The notes: a model not told the origin generated them from the letters alone. 64,000 nucleotides of DNA from Acidimicrobiia bacterium (GCA_022821985.1 JAJECP010000018.1:1-64000); one strand, 5' to 3'. Positions 43,441-53,107 are shown, counted from the first letter of the stretch. Translations and numbers: made by a program.

Positions 43441-44451
43441 TCATGACGTCGCCAGCGGGGCAATCACCTGCTCGGCGAAGAGGTCGAACGAGCGGTCCAC
43501 CTCGTATGCCGAGAGGTCGCCCCAGGCGAAGACGCCGACGAAATAGTCCGTGCCGGCTTCTTCGGCGAACTGCTCGCAGTGTTCACGCACGGTCTCGGGC
43601 GAGCCCACGACCACGGCTTGGAAGTGCTTGGCCTTGTCGTAGTCGCCGCCGAGAGTCGGATCATTCGGCGGGGTCATCTCGTAGCGCCTGAACAACCGGG
43701 TCAGGTGCTCGGTGAACGCAGCCCAGGTACGGCGGCCGATCTCGTCAGCCTCAGCATCGGTGGGCGCCACGATCAGCCGGCGCAGCCCGCCGATCATCGG
43801 CGAATGATGCCTGCCGATGCCGCCGGGGTCGAGAAGCTCGTGGTAACGAGCCGTGCTGGCTGCCACGGCAGCGAGCGGTCCTGCGGCCATGGTGCGCACG
43901 CCCATCTCGGCGGCAGTCTCGAGCTGGCCGGGTCGCCACAGCGGCGGGTAGGGCCGCTGGTAGGGCTCGAATTCGATCGGCACATCACGGAATTCGTAGA
44001 ACTCGCCCTCGAAGCTGAAGTTGCCCGTGGTCTGCATGGCGGCCAGGATCAGCTCCAGCGACTCGTCTGTCTGCGCGACGGCATCGTCAGGGTCCAGACC
44101 CCACAGCAGGTGCTCGGGCACGCTGATGCCCTTGCCGAAGCCGAACTCCAGCCGGCCCTCGGAGAGCTGGTCGAGCATGCACAGCTCCTCGGCCAGCCGG
44201 ATCGGGTGGTAGAAGGGCAGCAGGTGCACCAGCGAGCAGATGCGGATGCTGCTGGTGCGCTCGATGGCGGCGGCCAGGAACACGTTGATGCTGGGCGCAG
44301 CATCCAGCGGGATCAGGTGGTGCTCAGACTTGTGCCATCCCCACACACCGGCTTGCTCGGCCCGTGCCAGCAGGTCCAGGCGGTGCCGGTAGAGCTCATG
44401 CCACGGCACATCGCCCGGCTGTTCGAGCTGGTCGAAGATGCCGAATCGCAT
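43441..44451 (-). CDS. LLM-class flavin-dependent monooxygenase-like protein
   Basis: A 336-residue luciferase-like protein. The family layout is clear: MRFGIFDQLEQPG at the start, then KSEHHLIPLDAAPSINVFLA, RICSLVHLLPFYHPIRLAEE and LDQLSEGRLEFGFGKGISVPE. It resembles alkanal-monooxygenase-type members more than F420 reductases. The ATG at 44451 is favoured because the first barrel strand begins there; the frame continues to 44484 without conserved sequence. The ribosome-binding site is weak. The FAD oxidoreductase gene lies 69 bases upstream on the same strand. Confidence 0.85.
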   Translation of the reverse strand: MRFGIFDQLEQPGDVPWHELYRHRLDLLARAEQAGVWGWHKSEHHLIPLDAAPSINVFLAAAIERTSSIRICSLVHLLPFYHPIRLAEELCMLDQLSEGRLEFGFGKGISVPEHLLWGLDPDDAVAQTDESLELILAAMQTTGNFSFEGEFYEFRDVPIEFEPYQRPYPPLWRPGQLETAAEMGVRTMAAGPLAAVAASTARYHELLDPGGIGRHHSPMIGGLRRLIVAPTDAEADEIGRRTWAAFTEHLTRLFRRYEMTPPNDPTLGGDYDKAKHFQAVVVGSPETVREHCEQFAEEAGTDYFVGVFAWGDLSAYEVDRSFDLFAEQVIAPLATS

Positions 44452-44520
44452 GGGCAGCGAGAGTAGTGGTGGGACCGGATGCACGGCCGAGGCGCCAGCC
44501 AGCCCTGCTCGAACGACAAC

Positions 44521-45711
44521 TCAGATGATGGCGCTCTCGACGAATGGCTCGCCGTCGACGATGCGCTGGTAACCCAGCGGCGTGAGGTCCAGCGTGCGGT
44601 ACTCGCCGTAGGCAATCCACTCCGACACGGCCCGACCGATGGCTGGCGATTGCTGCATGCCGTGTCCCGAGAACCCGTTGGCAAAGATGAAGTTCTCTGT
44701 CTCGTGGTGCGGTCCGACCACCACGTTGTGGTCGAGCGTGTTGTAGGCGTAATGACCGGCCCACTGGCTGGTGACCTTGAGGCGCTCGAAGGCAGGCACG
44801 CGATGGGCCAGCACCGGCCACACCTTGCCCTCGAAGATGTCGTGGTCCATGGCGAAGTCGTCGTAGTCGACGGCGGGGTCCGCGTCGGGCGTGCAGCCGC
44901 ACATGTAGGCATCGCCGTCGCTGCGCATGTGGACACCGGTCGGATCGATGGTCAGCGGCAGGGCGCGATCGAGCGGCTCTGCTGCGTCGAAGATGAACGT
45001 GTAGCGCTTGCGCGGCTCCACCGGCAAGGTCGCGCCTGCCATACGGGCCACTTCGACTGCGCGCGGCCCAGCGGCGTTCACCAAGGTTCCGCAGCCGACT
45101 TCGCGCCCCGATGCCAGCAGTGCCGAGGTCACACGTCCAGCTGAGATGACGAGATCGACAACTTCGTCGGTGATGTAGGTGACGCCGTTCTGGCGCGCCT
45201 TGCGACGCCACCAGTCGAACATCGTGCCCGAGTCGAAGTAGCCCTCGTCCGTCAGGTTGTGGCTGCCGCAGATGATGTCGTCGACGTTGTAGAAGGGGTA
45301 GTCGGCCTTGATCTCGGCCGGGCTCATGATGCGCGTGCCAGAGCCCAGCCCGGCCTGGATGGCATGGTTGCGGCGCAGCGCGTCGGCGAAGCGCTCATCG
45401 GCGGCGAGGTACATGTAGCCGAAGTGGTGGGTGAAGATGTCGGGGATTTCAGGATCGCCGCCGAGACGTTCCCGGAAGTTGCGCACGAAGTCGGCGCTGA
45501 AGCGCGAGATCTGCACGTTGAGCGGGTTTGAGAACTGTTGACGCATGCAGCTGTTGGTGTGGGTGGTGGATGCATTCGCGTAGGTCGGGTCGCGCTCCAC
45601 CACCAGCACCGATCCGTCGAAGCCGTCGCTGGCCGACAGCGCCCAGGCGATCGACGACCCCATCACCGCCCCGCCCACGATCACCACGTCATAACTGTCT
45701 TGCATCGCCAC
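44521..45711 (-). CDS. FAD-dependent amine/amino-acid oxidoreductase (DAO family)
   Basis: A 396-residue flavoprotein of the D-amino-acid oxidase/sarcosine oxidase-beta/glycine oxidase family. The N-terminal dinucleotide motif is VVIVGGAVMGSSIAWAL, and NAAGPRAVEVARMAG is the second FAD contact near residue 215. The C-terminal FANGFSGHGMQQSPAIGRAVSEWI is the family's closing FAD motif. It is expected to oxidise a secondary or primary amine, giving an imine that hydrolyses to a ketone or aldehyde. It lies 13 bases after the MDR dehydrogenase gene, in the same leftward transcript. Confidence 0.88.
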   Translation of the reverse strand: MAMQDSYDVVIVGGAVMGSSIAWALSASDGFDGSVLVVERDPTYANASTTHTNSCMRQQFSNPLNVQISRFSADFVRNFRERLGGDPEIPDIFTHHFGYMYLAADERFADALRRNHAIQAGLGSGTRIMSPAEIKADYPFYNVDDIICGSHNLTDEGYFDSGTMFDWWRRKARQNGVTYITDEVVDLVISAGRVTSALLASGREVGCGTLVNAAGPRAVEVARMAGATLPVEPRKRYTFIFDAAEPLDRALPLTIDPTGVHMRSDGDAYMCGCTPDADPAVDYDDFAMDHDIFEGKVWPVLAHRVPAFERLKVTSQWAGHYAYNTLDHNVVVGPHHETENFIFANGFSGHGMQQSPAIGRAVSEWIAYGEYRTLDLTPLGYQRIVDGEPFVESAII

Positions 45712-45724
45712 GGTGATTGGGGCG

Positions 45725-46843
45725 TCAGGAGTGGGGAGTGATCAGGTACTTCTCGCCAGTGGCCTGGCGGGCGTAAACAGCGGCTTCGGCCGGATTCAGG
45801 GCATTGCGAAGGCTGACCTGCTTGGTGTAGTTGCTCGAGAACGTGGTGGTGAGTTCGTCCGCTACACGCTGCCGTAGCTGCTGACCCCGCTCAGCGCCGA
45901 CCTTGGCCAAGAAGTTGGGCAACAAGAAGCCTCCGACGCCCCAGGCCATGCCGTAGCTGCGCGTCAACTCGGTGGTGGACCGATCGAGGCCGCCGTAGAT
46001 GTACACCTGCTTGTGAATGGTCGAGCCGTAGCGGCTGTAGGGCGCAGACGGGTCTTTGCTGGCAGCGGCTTCCATAGCAATGAGGATCTGGTTCGCCAGC
46101 CGACCGCCGCCTGTCGCGTCGAACGCCACCGTGGCTTTGGTGGCCACCAGTGCCGCCACGAGGTCGTCGTGGAAGCTGTCCTGGCTGGAGTCGCAGACAT
46201 GCTGCGCGCCCAGCGATCTCAACAGATCGGCCTGGGCGGGGCGGCGCACGATGTTGACCAAGCCGACTTGTTCGGCCTGGCAGATCTTCACCAGCATCTG
46301 GCCCAGATTGGATGCCGCGGCGGTATGCACGATGGCCGAGTGGCCGTCGGATCGCATGGTGTCCACCATGGCCAACGCGGTCAGCGGGTTCACGAAGCAC
46401 GATGCCGCTTCGACGGCCGTGGTGCCGTCGTGCAGCACCAGGCAATGCACTGCGGGCATAGCCCGGAACTCGCTGTACATCGCACCGCCGAGCGCTGCCA
46501 CGGTCTTGCCGACCAGTGCCTGCGCTTGGGGATCCGATCCTGCTGCTACCACCACGCCGGCGCCTTCATTGCCGCATGGCAGCGATTGTCCAATGCGACC
46601 GCTGAGCCCGCGCAGGGACGCCGGTGGCACGGTGGCCGTGATGGTCGGCCGGCCGTCGATGGTGGCCCCTTCAATGGTCGAAGCATCCGCACCGGCCAGC
46701 ATCACGCCGAGATCGGAAGGGTTGATCGGCGTGGCCTCGATTCGGATCAGCACGTCGCCGGGGGCCAACGCCGGCACATCCACCTCTACAAGGCCAAGCG
46801 AGACCTGACCGCTACTGGACACCCTGGACTGCATCTGGAGCAT
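45725..46843 (-). CDS. MDR-superfamily (zinc-type/quinone reductase-like) dehydrogenase
   Basis: A 372-residue medium-chain dehydrogenase/reductase. The N-terminal catalytic domain includes IRIEATPINPSDLGVM and LPCGNEGAGVVVAAGSD. The NAD(P) domain has IVHTAAASNLGQMLVKIC, with AAASNLG in place of the classical GxGxxG. The His and Cys ligands of catalytic zinc are not apparent, so a zinc-free enoyl or quinone reductase is more likely than an alcohol dehydrogenase. It starts at ATG 46843 or the fourth-codon ATG 46834. It diverges from an SDR gene over 148 bases that contain a nested inverted repeat. It is the first gene of the leftward run toward the FAD oxidoreductase. Confidence 0.83.
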   Translation of the reverse strand: MLQMQSRVSSSGQVSLGLVEVDVPALAPGDVLIRIEATPINPSDLGVMLAGADASTIEGATIDGRPTITATVPPASLRGLSGRIGQSLPCGNEGAGVVVAAGSDPQAQALVGKTVAALGGAMYSEFRAMPAVHCLVLHDGTTAVEAASCFVNPLTALAMVDTMRSDGHSAIVHTAAASNLGQMLVKICQAEQVGLVNIVRRPAQADLLRSLGAQHVCDSSQDSFHDDLVAALVATKATVAFDATGGGRLANQILIAMEAAASKDPSAPYSRYGSTIHKQVYIYGGLDRSTTELTRSYGMAWGVGGFLLPNFLAKVGAERGQQLRQRVADELTTTFSSNYTKQVSLRNALNPAEAAVYARQATGEKYLITPHS

Positions 46844-46881
46844 GAGCGCAGGCTATGCACACCGCTTCGCTGCCGGTTCTT

Positions 46882-46918
46882 GGTGCAAAAATGTTCGCTC
46901 GGCGAGCTTTCTTGCACC
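46882..46918. promoter_or_regulatory. Nested inverted repeat in a divergent promoter region
   Basis: Outer arms GGTGCAA (46882-46888) and TTGCACC (46912-46918) match exactly, and an inner GCTCGGCGAGC (46897-46907) is a palindrome around one base. It lies between the divergent MDR (start 46843) and SDR (start 46992) genes. This is where a regulator controlling both could bind. Confidence 0.45.
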
Positions 46919-46991
46919 CATTTGCGCCGTGATCGCAAGCGTTGGTGGAGACAGCAGCTACCGGACCTACCGGCGATGGGAGTTCAGGGCC

Positions 46992-47762
46992 ATGAGACTG
47001 CAGGGCAGGGTGGCACTAATTACGGGAGCCGGCAGCGGGATCGGACGCGCCACGGCGCTGCGGTTCGCCGCCGAAGGGGCGCGCATCGTGGCGGTGGACA
47101 TTTCCGACTCGAACGAAGAGACGGTGGCTGAAGTCAAGGCCGGCGGTGGTGAGGCAATTGGCGTCCGCGCCGACGTTGCTGTCGAGTCGGATGTGGCCGC
47201 TGCGTTCAACGAAACCGAGTCGGTCTTCGGCGGACTCGACGTGGCGTTCAACAACGCAGGGATCATGCTCGACGATGACACCGATGCCGTCGCCACCGGC
47301 GAAGAAACCATCGACCGTACCTTCGACGTCAACGTGAAGGGGGTGCTGTACGGCTGCAAGTACGCCGTAGAGGCAATGCGGCGGCGAGGAGGCGGTTCGA
47401 TCATCAACACCGCCTCGTTCGTGGCTTCAGTGGGCGCGGCTACCCCGCAGATCGCCTACACCGCCTCCAAGGGCGCAGTGCTGGCGCTGACGCGCGAGCT
47501 GGCGGTCGTTCATGCCCGGGAGAACATCCGCGTCAATGCACTCTCCCCCGGTCCGCTGCGCACCGAGCTGCTGATGTCGTTTCTCGACACGCCGGAGAAG
47601 CGCCAGCGCCGCCTCGTGCACGTGCCGATGGGACGCTTCGGCGAGGCAGATGAGATGGCGTCGGCGGCCTTGTTCCTCGCTTCGGACGACGCGTCGTATA
47701 TGACCGGCGCCGATCTGCATGTCGACGGAGGCCTCACCGCCGCGTACGTCACGCCCGAGTAG
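46992..47762 (+). CDS. Short-chain dehydrogenase/reductase
   Basis: A 256-residue classical SDR. The NAD(P) motif TGAGSGIG is at about residues 12-19, with D37 after the second strand (VAVDISD), favouring NAD. NNAG follows near residue 88. The catalytic residues are a Ser in INTASFVASVG and the Y-x3-K of AYTASKGAV. The C-terminal MTGADLHVDGG is usual. The ATG at 46992 was chosen because the first strand begins directly after it; open sequence upstream is unrelated. It stands 115 bases before the CoA transferase gene. The substrate is unknown, and it could be part of the same pathway as the divergent MDR gene. Confidence 0.9.
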   Translation: MRLQGRVALITGAGSGIGRATALRFAAEGARIVAVDISDSNEETVAEVKAGGGEAIGVRADVAVESDVAAAFNETESVFGGLDVAFNNAGIMLDDDTDAVATGEETIDRTFDVNVKGVLYGCKYAVEAMRRRGGGSIINTASFVASVGAATPQIAYTASKGAVLALTRELAVVHARENIRVNALSPGPLRTELLMSFLDTPEKRQRRLVHVPMGRFGEADEMASAALFLASDDASYMTGADLHVDGGLTAAYVTPE

Positions 47763-47877
47763 CGCCGGGGCGGGCGACGCTCGCATCTCATCGAGCCGGC
47801 GGGCGTGGCGAAAGTAGTGTCCGGGCCACAGAGCGGCGGAACAGTGGCCGCCGCACGGTCAACAGATCGGGGGCGGG

Positions 47878-50229
47878 ATGCTTGGTCCGTATCGGGTGCT
47901 GGATCTGACAGACGAGCGCTGCTGGTTCGCGGGCAACCTGCTGGCCCAGCTCGGCGCCGATGTGGTGATGGTGGAACCTCCGGGCGGTTGGCCACGGGGA
48001 TACGCGCATGACGCCTACAACCGCGGCAAGCGCTCCGTGGCAGCGGCCGACGCCGATGAGGTGGCCGCTCTGGCAGCCGCCGCGGACGTAGTGCTCCACA
48101 ACGACGCGACGCCATTCGACGTCGATCTGGATGCGCTGCGAGAGGCCAATGCGCAGCTCATCACGGTGCACATCACACCGTGGGGCGAGACCGGCCCGAA
48201 AGTCGGCTGGAGCGCCACGGATCTGACGCTGTTCGCCTCCAGCGGCCAGCTGGCGGTGACCGGCGACAGCGACCGCCCGCCGGTGCGCATCAGCATTCCC
48301 CAAGCCTGGCTGCATGCCAGCGCGCAGGCCGCCGTCGCGGCGACCGTGGCGTTGGAGCATCGTGCCCGCAGCGGCCGCGGCCAGCACGTCGATCTGTCGG
48401 CGCAGCAGGCCGTCTGCGAGACCGCCCTGTCGGCCATCCTCTACGCCCCGGCGGGCCTCGAAGAGGTGCAGCGGGAAGCGGGCGGGGTGCGCTTCGGCAA
48501 CCTGATGCTGCGCACGATCTACCCATGCAAGGACGGTTACATGATCGTCACCGTCGCCTTCGGGCCGATGATCGGGCCGATGGTGCAGCGGTTCCTGGCC
48601 TGGATGCACTCCGAGGGCTTCTGCGACGACGACATGCTGAACAAGGACTGGGTGAACTTCGCCCTGCTCTTGCAGAGTGGCGAGGAGAGTATCGGCGTCA
48701 TCGAGCAGCTGATGGAGAACATCGCCGCCTTCTGCCTGACTAAGACGAAAGCCGAGATGATCGAACGCGGCCTGCAGGATTCGCTGCTGGTGTGCCCGGT
48801 CAACACCTTGGGTGATGTGCTCGACAGCCCGCAGCTCGCGGCTCGTGACTTCTGGGATGAGGTCGACGGCCTCCGGCTTCCGGGGCGCTTCGTGCTCGCC
48901 CAAGGCACGCCGCTTGCCCCGCTCGGCCTGGCCCCGGATGCGGGTGAGCACACTGCCGAGGTGGCGAGCGAGTGGACCGGTGCCCCATCGCAGCTCTCGC
49001 CCACCGAGACGTTGCCCGACGGCGCCTCTGCGGATCGGCCCCTGGCCGGGCTCAAGGTGGCCGACCTGGCGTGGGTCGCCGCTGCCCCACTCGCCACGAA
49101 GATCCTCGCCCACTGGGGCGCCACGGTGGTGCGGGTCGAGACCCAGAACCGGCCCTGCCTGCTGCGGGGCGCATTGGGCCATCGCGATGACGTGCCCGAT
49201 CAGGAGAATGCCATCGCCTGGCATTCCACCAATGCCAACAAGAAGACGATCTCGCTCGACTTGTCCAAGCCCGAGGCTCGTGAGGTTGTGCGTGATCTGG
49301 CCGCCTGGGCAGACGTTGTCGTCGAGTCGTTCACCCCGGGCACGATGGCGGCCTGGGGCTTGGGCTACGACGACCTCCGGGAGCTCAATCCGGATCTCGT
49401 GATGGTTTCGAGCTGCGTGATGGGTCAGACAGGACCCTTCCGGGAGTTCGCGGGCTTCGGAAACATGGCGGCATCGATTGCCGGGTTCTTCGACATCACC
49501 GGCTGGGAAGACCGTGGACCGGCCGGCCCGTATCTGGCCTACACCGACTACTGCTCACCGCGCTTCACCGTGTGCGCGCTGCTCGCTGCGCTCGACCACC
49601 GCCGCAGAACCGGTGAGGGCCAGCACTTGGATTTCTCCCAGATGGAAGCTGCCGTGCACCTGCTGGCACCTGCGATCGCCGAGATGCAGGCCACCGGGGA
49701 AAGGCGCAGTCGCCGCGGCAACGCTGACGACGAGATGGTGCCTCACGGCGTGTACCCGACGATGGGCGACGACGAGTGGATCGCCATCGCCGCCGATGGC
49801 GACGAATCATGGCGTTCGCTGGCCATCGAGATGCGTCGGGAAGATCTCGTCGAACTGGACAACGCTGCCCGGCGAGAGCGTCAGGCAGAGCTGGACGAGA
49901 TCGTGACCGCTTTCACGTCCCGCCAGAACGGGCCTGGCCTCACGCATCGCCTGCAAGCGCACGGCATCGCCGCGCACCACGTGCAGAACTCCGGCGCCTG
50001 CCTCAACGACCCGCAGCTCGCCCATCGCGGCCACTTCCAGTGGGCGCCGCACGGCTACGCACGCCGGACTGTCGTCGACGCGATCCCCTACACGCTCTCT
50101 GCTGCGCACAACGGCTTCTCCTGGGCGGGTCCCACCTATGGCGAGCATGCGATGGAGATCCTGGAGGATCTGCTCGGTTACGACGCCGACCGCATCGCAG
50201 AGCTGGCCGTAGCCGAGGCGCTCGAATGA
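47878..50229 (+). CDS. Tandem class III CoA transferase (CaiB/BaiF family)
   Basis: A 783-residue protein with two CaiB/BaiF CoA-transferase units. The first, about 1-385, begins [20 protein letters not shown]; the second, about 395-783, begins [20 protein letters not shown]. In the second unit the catalytic Asp can be placed in [12 protein letters not shown]. In the first unit the matching segment reads [14 protein letters not shown], with no Asp, so it is probably inactive and may bind CoA or support dimer-like packing. The enzyme would move CoA from a donor thioester to a carboxylic acid. GGGGGCGGG precedes the ATG. The stop overlaps the macrodomain gene by 4 bases. Confidence 0.88.
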   Translation: MLGPYRVLDLTDERCWFAGNLLAQLGADVVMVEPPGGWPRGYAHDAYNRGKRSVAAADADEVAALAAAADVVLHNDATPFDVDLDALREANAQLITVHITPWGETGPKVGWSATDLTLFASSGQLAVTGDSDRPPVRISIPQAWLHASAQAAVAATVALEHRARSGRGQHVDLSAQQAVCETALSAILYAPAGLEEVQREAGGVRFGNLMLRTIYPCKDGYMIVTVAFGPMIGPMVQRFLAWMHSEGFCDDDMLNKDWVNFALLLQSGEESIGVIEQLMENIAAFCLTKTKAEMIERGLQDSLLVCPVNTLGDVLDSPQLAARDFWDEVDGLRLPGRFVLAQGTPLAPLGLAPDAGEHTAEVASEWTGAPSQLSPTETLPDGASADRPLAGLKVADLAWVAAAPLATKILAHWGATVVRVETQNRPCLLRGALGHRDDVPDQENAIAWHSTNANKKTISLDLSKPEAREVVRDLAAWADVVVESFTPGTMAAWGLGYDDLRELNPDLVMVSSCVMGQTGPFREFAGFGNMAASIAGFFDITGWEDRGPAGPYLAYTDYCSPRFTVCALLAALDHRRRTGEGQHLDFSQMEAAVHLLAPAIAEMQATGERRSRRGNADDEMVPHGVYPTMGDDEWIAIAADGDESWRSLAIEMRREDLVELDNAARRERQAELDEIVTAFTSRQNGPGLTHRLQAHGIAAHHVQNSGACLNDPQLAHRGHFQWAPHGYARRTVVDAIPYTLSAAHNGFSWAGPTYGEHAMEILEDLLGYDADRIAELAVAEALE

Positions 50230-50741
50230 GCAGCGATCGGCCGGTGCCCCGGCTGGAGCTGGCTGTCGGCGACATCACGGCCGAGCAGGTCGACGCGATT
50301 GTGAACGCAGCCAATGAGACGCTGCTGGGAGGGGGCGGCGTCGACGGTGCCATCCACAGCGCGGCCGGCCCTGAGCTGCTCGCGCACTGCCGGACACTCG
50401 GCGGCTGCCCGACCGGTCAGGCCAAGATCACGCCCGGTTTCAGGCTGCCGACGCGATGGGTCATACACACGGTCGGTCCGATCTGGCACGGCGGTGACCA
50501 GCAAGAACCCGCGCTGCTGGCGTCGTGCTACCGGGCGTCTCTGGCCCGGGCCGATGAGGTCGGCGCCCGCTCGGTCGCCTTTCCGGCAATATCGACCGGC
50601 GTGTACGGCTACCCCATTGAGCCGGCCACACAGATCGCGGTGGGCACGGTCCGCAGCACGCCGACCAACGTCGAGCTGGTCCGATTCGTCTGCTTCAACG
50701 ACGAGGCGCTGAGCGCCTACCAAGCGGCGCTGGCAGGTTGA
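50226..50741 (+). CDS. Macrodomain protein (ADP-ribose/O-acetyl-ADP-ribose binding)
   Basis: A 171-residue stand-alone macrodomain. The signature is complete: [34 protein letters not shown] split over residues 13-47, then [12 protein letters not shown] near residue 120. These residues bind ADP-ribose. Close relatives deacetylate O-acetyl-ADP-ribose or remove ADP-ribose from proteins. The ATG overlaps the CoA transferase stop by 4 bases (50226-50229), so it is translated from the same message, an unusual pairing. No sirtuin or ADP-ribosyltransferase gene is nearby. Confidence 0.92.
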   Translation: MSSDRPVPRLELAVGDITAEQVDAIVNAANETLLGGGGVDGAIHSAAGPELLAHCRTLGGCPTGQAKITPGFRLPTRWVIHTVGPIWHGGDQQEPALLASCYRASLARADEVGARSVAFPAISTGVYGYPIEPATQIAVGTVRSTPTNVELVRFVCFNDEALSAYQAALAG

Positions 50742-50904
50742 CCGCCCATGACATCGCGTCCCGTGAGCCGTCACAAACGATCTCCAGGCAACGCGACACG
50801 GCTTCGCACCTCTGGGCGTGAGGTTGCAGTGCTTGACGGCTCGGCCACGCCGGGTTGCCGCGTCATGCGCTGTGCTCACCGAACTGCCGTCTGCGGCGAC
50901 TGAG

Positions 50905-52524
50905 ATGCGCTTGTACGCAACGGATCGATCCGGTCAGCGGGCTCGCCGACTGGCATTGCGATCCGCAGTCAAGCTCACGCTGGCACTGGCCGTCAGCACC
51001 GTGCTCGCCATTGCGATGCCAGCGCCGGTGGCCGCCCATACCGGCCTGGAGTCTTCGCAACCATCTGACGGGCAGGTCGTCGACGAGCCGGTCGCTCGGA
51101 TCTCGCTCACGTTCAATCGCCCGGTCGAGCCGGCGGGCGACGGGTTCACGGTGTCCGAAGGGCAAGGCCCCCGATACCTGCCCGACTCGCTGAGCTCGGC
51201 CGACGGTCAAGTGTGGCGGTTGCACTTCGATACGCCGCTGGGCAACGGCGTCTATGAGGTCTGGTGGCGAGTTGCGGCGGAGGATGGACACATCGTCGAG
51301 GGCACGTTCGGGTTCACCGTCGATGCTCCTCAGGCCGCACCCCCCACCGAGGCACCTCCGGATTCGACCGCAGAGTCAACAGCGGAATCCTCTGATGGCA
51401 CCGTCGCACCAGCCGACGTCGCCGAGGATTCGCCGGCGGAAACGCTCGGGGCGGGCACCGTCGAGACGGGGCTGTCGGCGCCCGTCACCACACTTCGGGC
51501 AGGCGACGGGACACCGTCGGCGGCTACGACGACGCCTTCGGAGTTGGCGGCATCAGGCGCCACGACCCCTGCGGATTCCGGTGCGTCATCTGGGAGCGAC
51601 CCGTCGCGCCGGGCGCGCAGCGACTCGGGAGCCACAGGAGTCGAACGGATCGCTGACGCCCTGCGAATCTTGAGCCTGCTCGCGACGCTGGCGGTCGTCG
51701 GCGGGCTCGCGTTTGCCTCGTTCATCGTCCGCGATGAGCCATCGGAGCGAACCCGAGTGCACCGCGTGCTGTTCGTCAGCGGAATCGTGCTCGCTGCGTC
51801 GGCCGTCGCATCAGTGCTCACCCAGGCTGTGGTGTTCGAGGACGACTGGGGCGCACTCGCGTCAGCGGATGCGATCACCGACGCTCTCGCCGCGCCCTTC
51901 GGCATCGCCGTCGGCTTGCGCGTGCTCGGCGGCCTCATGGTGCTTGCCCTGGCTCTCTTGGACGCTGCAGATACCAGCCGGATCCGACACCGCTCTCTCG
52001 GCCTTATTGGCGCGGCGCTCGTGATCGTCTCGTACTCCTTCGACGGTCACACGGTCACGGAGGGGCCAAGACTGCTGCACGCTGCTGCCAATGCGACGCA
52101 TGTGTCTGCCGCCGCCGTGTGGAGCGGAGGTCTGGTGCTGCTCGCCGATCTGCTCCGGCGTCGTCGCGGTAGCACCGACGTGATCGGGCCGTTGAGTCGC
52201 TTCTCGCAATTGGCCGCTGCGGCGCTCGTGCTCGCCGGTGTTGCCGGCACCGTCATGGCAGTGCTCGTGATGGATCGATTCGCCGACCTATGGTCAACGG
52301 GGTGGGGTCGTCTGCTGATCGCCAAGGTCGCGCTCGTCGCCGTGGCTGTCGTGCTCGGCGCGCGCAACCGCTGGGTGCACATGCCAGCTTTGGCGCACTC
52401 CCCCGACGAACACGCTCAGAGCCACGCCCACCAGCGCCTGCACAGGGCCGTGAGCATCGAAACCGCCATCCTTGTGTGCGTCGGCGTCGTCACCGCGTTC
52501 CTGGTCGGCGCCTCCGCTCTATGA
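50905..52524 (+). CDS. CopC-CopD fusion, copper handling membrane protein
   Basis: A 539-residue fusion. A signal peptide (LTLALAVSTVLAIAMPAPVAA) is followed by a mature N-terminus HTGLESSQPSDG, whose first His is a copper ligand in CopC proteins; AAEDGHIVEGTFGF supplies the other. CopC covers about residues 45-135. A long Ser/Thr/Ala/Glu linker (about 140-240) joins it to the CopD membrane part, with about eight hydrophobic segments from 255 to 535. It would bind copper outside and move it across the membrane. The ATG at 50905 gives a normal signal peptide. The stop overlaps the cytochrome c gene by 4 bases, hinting at copper supply to respiratory enzymes. Confidence 0.88.
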   Translation: MRLYATDRSGQRARRLALRSAVKLTLALAVSTVLAIAMPAPVAAHTGLESSQPSDGQVVDEPVARISLTFNRPVEPAGDGFTVSEGQGPRYLPDSLSSADGQVWRLHFDTPLGNGVYEVWWRVAAEDGHIVEGTFGFTVDAPQAAPPTEAPPDSTAESTAESSDGTVAPADVAEDSPAETLGAGTVETGLSAPVTTLRAGDGTPSAATTTPSELAASGATTPADSGASSGSDPSRRARSDSGATGVERIADALRILSLLATLAVVGGLAFASFIVRDEPSERTRVHRVLFVSGIVLAASAVASVLTQAVVFEDDWGALASADAITDALAAPFGIAVGLRVLGGLMVLALALLDAADTSRIRHRSLGLIGAALVIVSYSFDGHTVTEGPRLLHAAANATHVSAAAVWSGGLVLLADLLRRRRGSTDVIGPLSRFSQLAAAALVLAGVAGTVMAVLVMDRFADLWSTGWGRLLIAKVALVAVAVVLGARNRWVHMPALAHSPDEHAQSHAHQRLHRAVSIETAILVCVGVVTAFLVGASAL

Positions 52525-52997
52525 CGCTGAGCCGAAACGAGCTCAGGCTCTCAGTGGCCGTCTTCGCTGCATGCGCGATCGTCTTCGCCTGCGGCGCCGA
52601 TGTCGACGATGCGAGTGATGTGTCGGTTGCCCCGCCGACGTCGGCGGAAACCTCCGCCGCACTGGCACCCACGGTCACATCCGACGCACCTGCGCCTCCG
52701 ACAACCGCTGCTGCCCCGGCTGTGCCGGACGGCGCCGCGGTGTACCAGCAGTACTGCGCGGAGTGTCATGGTGCCGACCTGCGCGGAACCGACAAGGGTC
52801 CCTCGCAGCTCTCGATCATCTACGAGCCCAACCACCACGGCGATTACGCATATCGGGTGGCCATCCGCGAAGGAACTCGGGAACACCACTGGTGGTACGG
52901 CGACATGCCGCCCGTGGAGGGCATCACCGATCTTGAGATCGAGAAGGTGATCAGCTACATCCGTGCCGAGCAGGAGCGCCTCGGCTTCGAACAATGA
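52521..52997 (+). CDS. Lipoprotein c-type cytochrome
   Basis: A 158-residue exported cytochrome c. The N-terminal hydrophobic segment ends at a lipobox-like FAC (C24), so it is probably lipid-anchored. A Pro/Ala/Thr-rich linker (30-70) precedes one haem-binding motif, C79-A-E-C82-H83. GDMPPV near residue 128 offers the axial Met. It starts inside the CopC-CopD stop (ATGA, 52521-52524). The pair suggests a link between copper delivery and a respiratory chain, possibly a cytochrome oxidase; that link is inference from gene overlap. Confidence 0.88.
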   Translation: MTLSRNELRLSVAVFAACAIVFACGADVDDASDVSVAPPTSAETSAALAPTVTSDAPAPPTTAAAPAVPDGAAVYQQYCAECHGADLRGTDKGPSQLSIIYEPNHHGDYAYRVAIREGTREHHWWYGDMPPVEGITDLEIEKVISYIRAEQERLGFEQ

Positions 52998-53107
52998 GCC
53001 GACATCACTGCTGCGGGGCCGGGACTCGACAGGCTTCGTGGGCCTAATCTCACGCCACTCGGCCGAGCCGAGTGCTCGCACGTGCGACAACGAACGGAGA
53101 CAACAAC

